DNA of 7,541 bases from Nitrososphaerales archaeon (lineage in GTDB: Archaea; Thermoproteota; Nitrososphaeria; Nitrososphaerales; CADDZS01), in NCBI GenBank assembly GCA_030043455.1, contig JASHXQ010000024.1, positions 1-7,541 of the forward strand, in the 5' to 3' direction. Below, piece after piece: positions 4,966 through 7,541 of the stretch; positions within the stretch are counted from its first letter, which is position 1, and each line of letters starts with the position of its first letter. The notes beneath the pieces are model-generated. The model worked only from the letters and a program-made list of their open reading frames with translations, did no database searches and was not told the DNA's origin. The position numbers were made by a program, and so were the translations under genes.

Positions 4966-6174
4966 TTGCCGGAATTCCAAAAATATCTTTGCGTTCTTTC
5001 TTTTGCAAAACTCTCCCAACTGGAGTTATTCCGACTTGGTGACTCTGGAACTCTGGATTTTCAAATCTTGGCTGTTTCCAATAGTACGATCACGATCCAA
5101 TGCACGTCTGAAACGGCAAAACGACTTGTGAAAAGAACCGGGGGGGTTTACAAGATGGGGAGGGTCTGTGGAGATGATCTCGAAGTCTTACGAGAATGCC
5201 TTCCTCTCCCTGACAGCAATAAATTCAACTGGACAATTTCGGGATACGCGTGCGACCCAGACACTCTAGAATCTGCGAAGGATCATCTTGCGCAAGTTCT
5301 GAAAGAGGCTGAGTTGGGCAAGGCTAGATTTATTCGCCCAGTCCCTTACGGCGAAGAAACTGAAGTGAGACTTTATGATCTCATCAAAAATATCCTCTCC
5401 GAAGAAAAAGGGAAAAGAATCTCCGGAGTGGATCTTATCGTAGACTGCAGCGATGGAGATATACAATATGCTTACACCGAGTATCTTTCAGATGTAACTG
5501 GGTTTCGAGTAAGGGACTTGAATAGACCCTATCAAGATCCGACTGTTACATTAGGTCCTCGTCTCGCTCGGACGCTCGTGAATCTGTGTGGCTTGCCGCG
5601 GGGTAAGACTATTCTCGATCCCTTTTGTGGTCTAGGTACCGTACTCCAAGAGGGACTTCTAACGGGTGCAAATGTCGTGGGCATTGACATCTCTTCGACG
5701 GCAGTCGCCCGCTGCAGGGAAAATCTCGAATGGTTAGCTAGGCGATTCGATGTTTCCTCGAAACTCTTCTCGAAAGTAGTCCGGGGAGACTCGCTCGATC
5801 TAGCGTCGGTCAATTTGCCGCATGTGGATGCTGTTGCAACCGAACCGATCTTGATGCCCAAACTTGAGAACAATCCTTCGAGGGAAAAGGCTATCGAGAT
5901 TGTGCAAAAAGTTTCGGAGAAATATCACGCAGCTTTTAGAACATTCACCTTGTTCCTCGGCCCCGGTTCTCCTGTTTCCATTGTAGCGCCGGAATTGATC
6001 GACGATCGGGGAAGACCGCATGCTGTCGACCTAAACAAAATCGCCCCGAACTTCGGTTTTGTTCTCGAACGCCCAAATCCAACTATCGAGAATCCATGCA
6101 GCGTGCCCACTACGAAGAAGAAAACTATTCGCCGCCAGATTTACCTCTGGAGATTCCTCCCGAAAGCCTCATAA
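4966..6174 (+). CDS. Trm11/TrmG10-like tRNA guanosine-N2 methyltransferase (THUMP-type), divergent motif IV
   Basis: Probably a class I S-adenosylmethionine-dependent methyltransferase of the archaeal Trm11/TrmG10 group, which methylates N2 of G10 in tRNA. The 402-residue product has an N-terminal region of about 180 residues, likely ferredoxin-like plus THUMP for tRNA binding. Then come RVRDLNRPYQDPTVTLGPRLARTLVNL (181-207), motif I DPFCGLG (218-224) and the cofactor-binding D241 in VVGIDIS. Motif IV reads TEPILMP (292-298) instead of the usual D/N-PP-Y/F, so the exact target is uncertain. No in-frame ATG exists before the stop at 4876; TTG at 4966 fits the first conserved strand (YLCVLSFAK). 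GGAG at 4950-4953 lies 12 nt upstream. The last 50 bp overlap the convergent trmJ-like gene. Confidence 0.83.
   Translation: MPEFQKYLCVLSFAKLSQLELFRLGDSGTLDFQILAVSNSTITIQCTSETAKRLVKRTGGVYKMGRVCGDDLEVLRECLPLPDSNKFNWTISGYACDPDTLESAKDHLAQVLKEAELGKARFIRPVPYGEETEVRLYDLIKNILSEEKGKRISGVDLIVDCSDGDIQYAYTEYLSDVTGFRVRDLNRPYQDPTVTLGPRLARTLVNLCGLPRGKTILDPFCGLGTVLQEGLLTGANVVGIDISSTAVARCRENLEWLARRFDVSSKLFSKVVRGDSLDLASVNLPHVDAVATEPILMPKLENNPSREKAIEIVQKVSEKYHAAFRTFTLFLGPGSPVSIVAPELIDDRGRPHAVDLNKIAPNFGFVLERPNPTIENPCSVPTTKKKTIRRQIYLWRFLPKAS
6115..6124 (-). terminator. T-rich tract immediately after the trmJ-like gene
   Basis: The minus strand after the TAG stop reads TTTTCTTCTT. This pyrimidine tract could terminate transcription. 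It lies within the 3' coding part of the opposing Trm11-like gene, mirroring the T-run on the other strand. Confidence 0.35.
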
Positions 6175-6982
6175 TTTTTGAATCCGCTTTGGAAGCGAGA
6201 CCCATAAGAAGGTACAGCTCTCTTGATGTGGGATCGCTGCGGTTCAAGACCCGCTCCAGACTCTGTTGAAGCAGGTCTTTTTTGAAAGGCTGAAATTCTG
6301 AGTCATGAGCTAATTTTAGAAACAGAGAGACGACCCTCTCCTTTTCCCCCCTAGACGAAAATTCCACGGTGGCCGGGCCAGATCCAGCTTTTTCGATCGA
6401 TGCCCAGGTCTTCGCAAAGAGGTAAAACATGATCGCGGCAGCGTGAGAGACGTTGAGTGTGTTGTATCCGGACAAAGTTCTGATGGTGATGACGTAGTCA
6501 CACACCCGCAATTCGTCGTTTGTAAGACCCGTAGTATCTCTACCAAAAACGATGCAATTTTTTATTCTTGTCCGAGAGGATGGCCTGGTGTGATTATAGA
6601 TCATTTCCGCACACTGCTCAGGTGCTAAAGTTCGCCGAGTAAGATTGGATTTTCTTGTGGCTTCGATGGCTGTTGTTCCGATCAGTGTTTTGAATTCGCC
6701 TTTTAGGCTTGAAACAGAGGGTAGGTATTTCAGATTCTCAACCAAATACCTTCCATGGGCAGCATAGAGAAGCGCTTGAGACAATTTTTCACTATCCAGC
6801 CTGTCACTCGAAACCACCACCAGTCTTTTCATCCCAAAGTTTGCAGCAGCCCTGGCTAAGTATCCCAAATTGATTCCGAATTCCGGCTCCACCATCACGA
6901 CCGCAAATTGCGAAAGTGGACCAAGTTTTCTTGAGGACCGAAGTATCGCTATTTTAGGGCGATGGACTGACTCAGCGCTCAT
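6125..6982 (-). CDS. trmJ: TrmJ-like SPOUT RNA 2'-O-methyltransferase (TrmH family)
   Basis: A knotted SPOUT methyltransferase that moves a methyl group from S-adenosylmethionine to a ribose 2'-OH; archaeal TrmJ acts on C32 of the tRNA anticodon loop. The three family motifs are visible. Motif 1 is EPEFGINLGYLARAAANFG (32-50), including R44. Motif 2 is VFGRDTTGLTNDEL (145-158), where the common GRE is GRD. Motif 3 is YNTLNVSHAAAI (173-184). A charged helical C-terminal part (about 211-285) is typical of TrmJ and may serve dimerisation or tRNA binding. The N-terminus has about 25 residues before the first strand, slightly long. ATG at 6982 lies 8 nt after the upstream HemK2-type gene, suggesting one transcript. 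The substrate assignment (tRNA 32 rather than another site) is inferred. Confidence 0.87.
   Translation of the reverse strand: MSAESVHRPKIAILRSSRKLGPLSQFAVVMVEPEFGINLGYLARAAANFGMKRLVVVSSDRLDSEKLSQALLYAAHGRYLVENLKYLPSVSSLKGEFKTLIGTTAIEATRKSNLTRRTLAPEQCAEMIYNHTRPSSRTRIKNCIVFGRDTTGLTNDELRVCDYVITIRTLSGYNTLNVSHAAAIMFYLFAKTWASIEKAGSGPATVEFSSRGEKERVVSLFLKLAHDSEFQPFKKDLLQQSLERVLNRSDPTSRELYLLMGLASKADSKIMRLSGGISRGKSGGE
6175..6179 (+). terminator. T-run immediately after the Trm11-like gene
   Basis: Five T follow directly on the TAA stop (plus strand TAATTTTTG). This is a candidate archaeal T-run terminator. It is embedded in the 3' coding part of the convergent trmJ-like gene. Confidence 0.4.
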
Positions 6983-6990
6983 GGATCAAC

Positions 6991-7541
6991 TCAACCGTTC
7001 GATTTTCTTTGCCTTATCGAAAATAAAAACAACCATTCGAAAAATACGGCAGTCTCCGCGACCTTTGTGAACGATAAATTTCGTTCTTCACAAAATTTCC
7101 TAACACCGTCAATCGAATCATCGCTCGAAAGAAGCATGATGATTCTCCCGTTCTTTTTGAGAACAGCAAGGGCACTTTCCAGAAATTGCAAGGGCACGAC
7201 AATTCCACTTGGACCCCCATCTATAGCTCGGTCGACGATTTCATCTGATGGCAAGTATGGCGGATTGAAAGCGATCACGTCGAAAGACTCCGGCCTGAAG
7301 CAGGTTCCCCTATCAGCCATCACAACCTCGATTGGCTGATGCAACTCCTTTCTAACGGGAGTAAGATCTATGATATCGGTACCCACTATCAGACAGAATT
7401 GCTCCAAAAGATTTGATTTTGAAAGATTACCTCCTCCACCGACACCAATCTCGAGGTAGGCACCCGAGCCGTCCAGAAACGAAAGGTAATCACCCAACAA
7501 TCGTGAATCCTCGGAGTATCTATACGGACTCACGTAGAAAA
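6991..7541 (-). CDS. HemK2-type protein N5-glutamine methyltransferase, 5' end probably outside window
   Basis: A class I methyltransferase of the HemK2/N6AMT1 group, which in archaea and eukaryotes methylates the GGQ glutamine of the class 1 release factor, usually with partner Trm112. Landmarks are the N-terminal SPYRYSEDSRLL (2-13, counted from GTG at 7533), motif I LEIGVGGGG (27-35), VGTDI (50-54), the catalytic NPPYLP (90-95), DRAIDGGPSG (101-110) and LKKNGRIIMLLSS (125-137). The core length (180) is close to the family's roughly 190-210. GTG at 7533 is the first start inside the window, but the frame stays open to the edge (FYVSPYRYSED), and relatives normally have several residues before the SED segment, so the true start probably lies beyond 7541. 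It precedes trmJ by 8 nt. Confidence 0.87.
   Translation of the reverse strand, partial: FYVSPYRYSEDSRLLGDYLSFLDGSGAYLEIGVGGGGNLSKSNLLEQFCLIVGTDIIDLTPVRKELHQPIEVVMADRGTCFRPESFDVIAFNPPYLPSDEIVDRAIDGGPSGIVVPLQFLESALAVLKKNGRIIMLLSSDDSIDGVRKFCEERNLSFTKVAETAVFFEWLFLFSIRQRKSNG

Noticed and set aside
1..7541. Mobile element, phage, CRISPR or defence system
   Set aside because: No transposase, integrase, direct-repeat array or defence gene is visible; all recognised genes are core cellular functions.

Overview
The window looks like a chromosomal stretch of an archaeon, most likely from the Thaumarchaeota/Nitrososphaeria side of the TACK group. The evidence is the gene set: sliding clamp PCNA, transcription factor TFS, RNA polymerase subunit L, exosome subunit Csl4, diphthamide enzyme Dph2 and ribosomal protein L10e. 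Supporting signs are an initiator tRNA without an encoded CCA and interrupted by bulge-helix-bulge introns, TATA boxes about 26-35 nt ahead of several starts, and few Shine-Dalgarno sites. The lineage call is from remembered family similarity (PCNA, the ribbon-helix-helix protein), not from a search. I see no mobile element, CRISPR array or phage gene.

Layout. At the left edge, on the plus strand, an initiator tRNA-Met (23-187) carries two introns, one in the anticodon loop (37/38) and one in the T loop (59/60). Convergent to it, on the minus strand, runs an information-processing cluster read in the order dph2, csl4, rpoL, tfs, pcn (3598 down to 207). Upstream of that, also on the minus strand, are a ribbon-helix-helix protein (4857-4279) and ribosomal protein L10e (4227-3703). 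A 108-nt divergent promoter region (4858-4965) separates these from a plus-strand THUMP/Trm11-like methyltransferase (4966-6174). That gene overlaps, tail to tail by 50 bp, a TrmJ-like SPOUT RNA 2'-O-methyltransferase (6982-6125, minus). Upstream of trmJ by 8 nt is a HemK2-type protein methyltransferase, whose 5' end is probably outside the window.

How the genes fit together. The left cluster joins DNA replication (PCNA), transcription (RpoL, TFS), RNA decay (Csl4) and EF-2 modification (Dph2). The right part is dominated by methyltransferases acting on the translation apparatus: tRNA guanosine, tRNA ribose and probably release factor glutamine. With L10e and the initiator tRNA, nearly the whole window serves replication, transcription or translation. 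The least understood gene is the ribbon-helix-helix protein, whose C-terminal half I cannot assign.

Several starts are better explained as TTG than as the first upstream ATG. For RpoL, L10e and the ribbon-helix-helix protein, TATA-like boxes sit where they would give transcripts starting just before the TTG. The most notable element is the doubly interrupted initiator tRNA.
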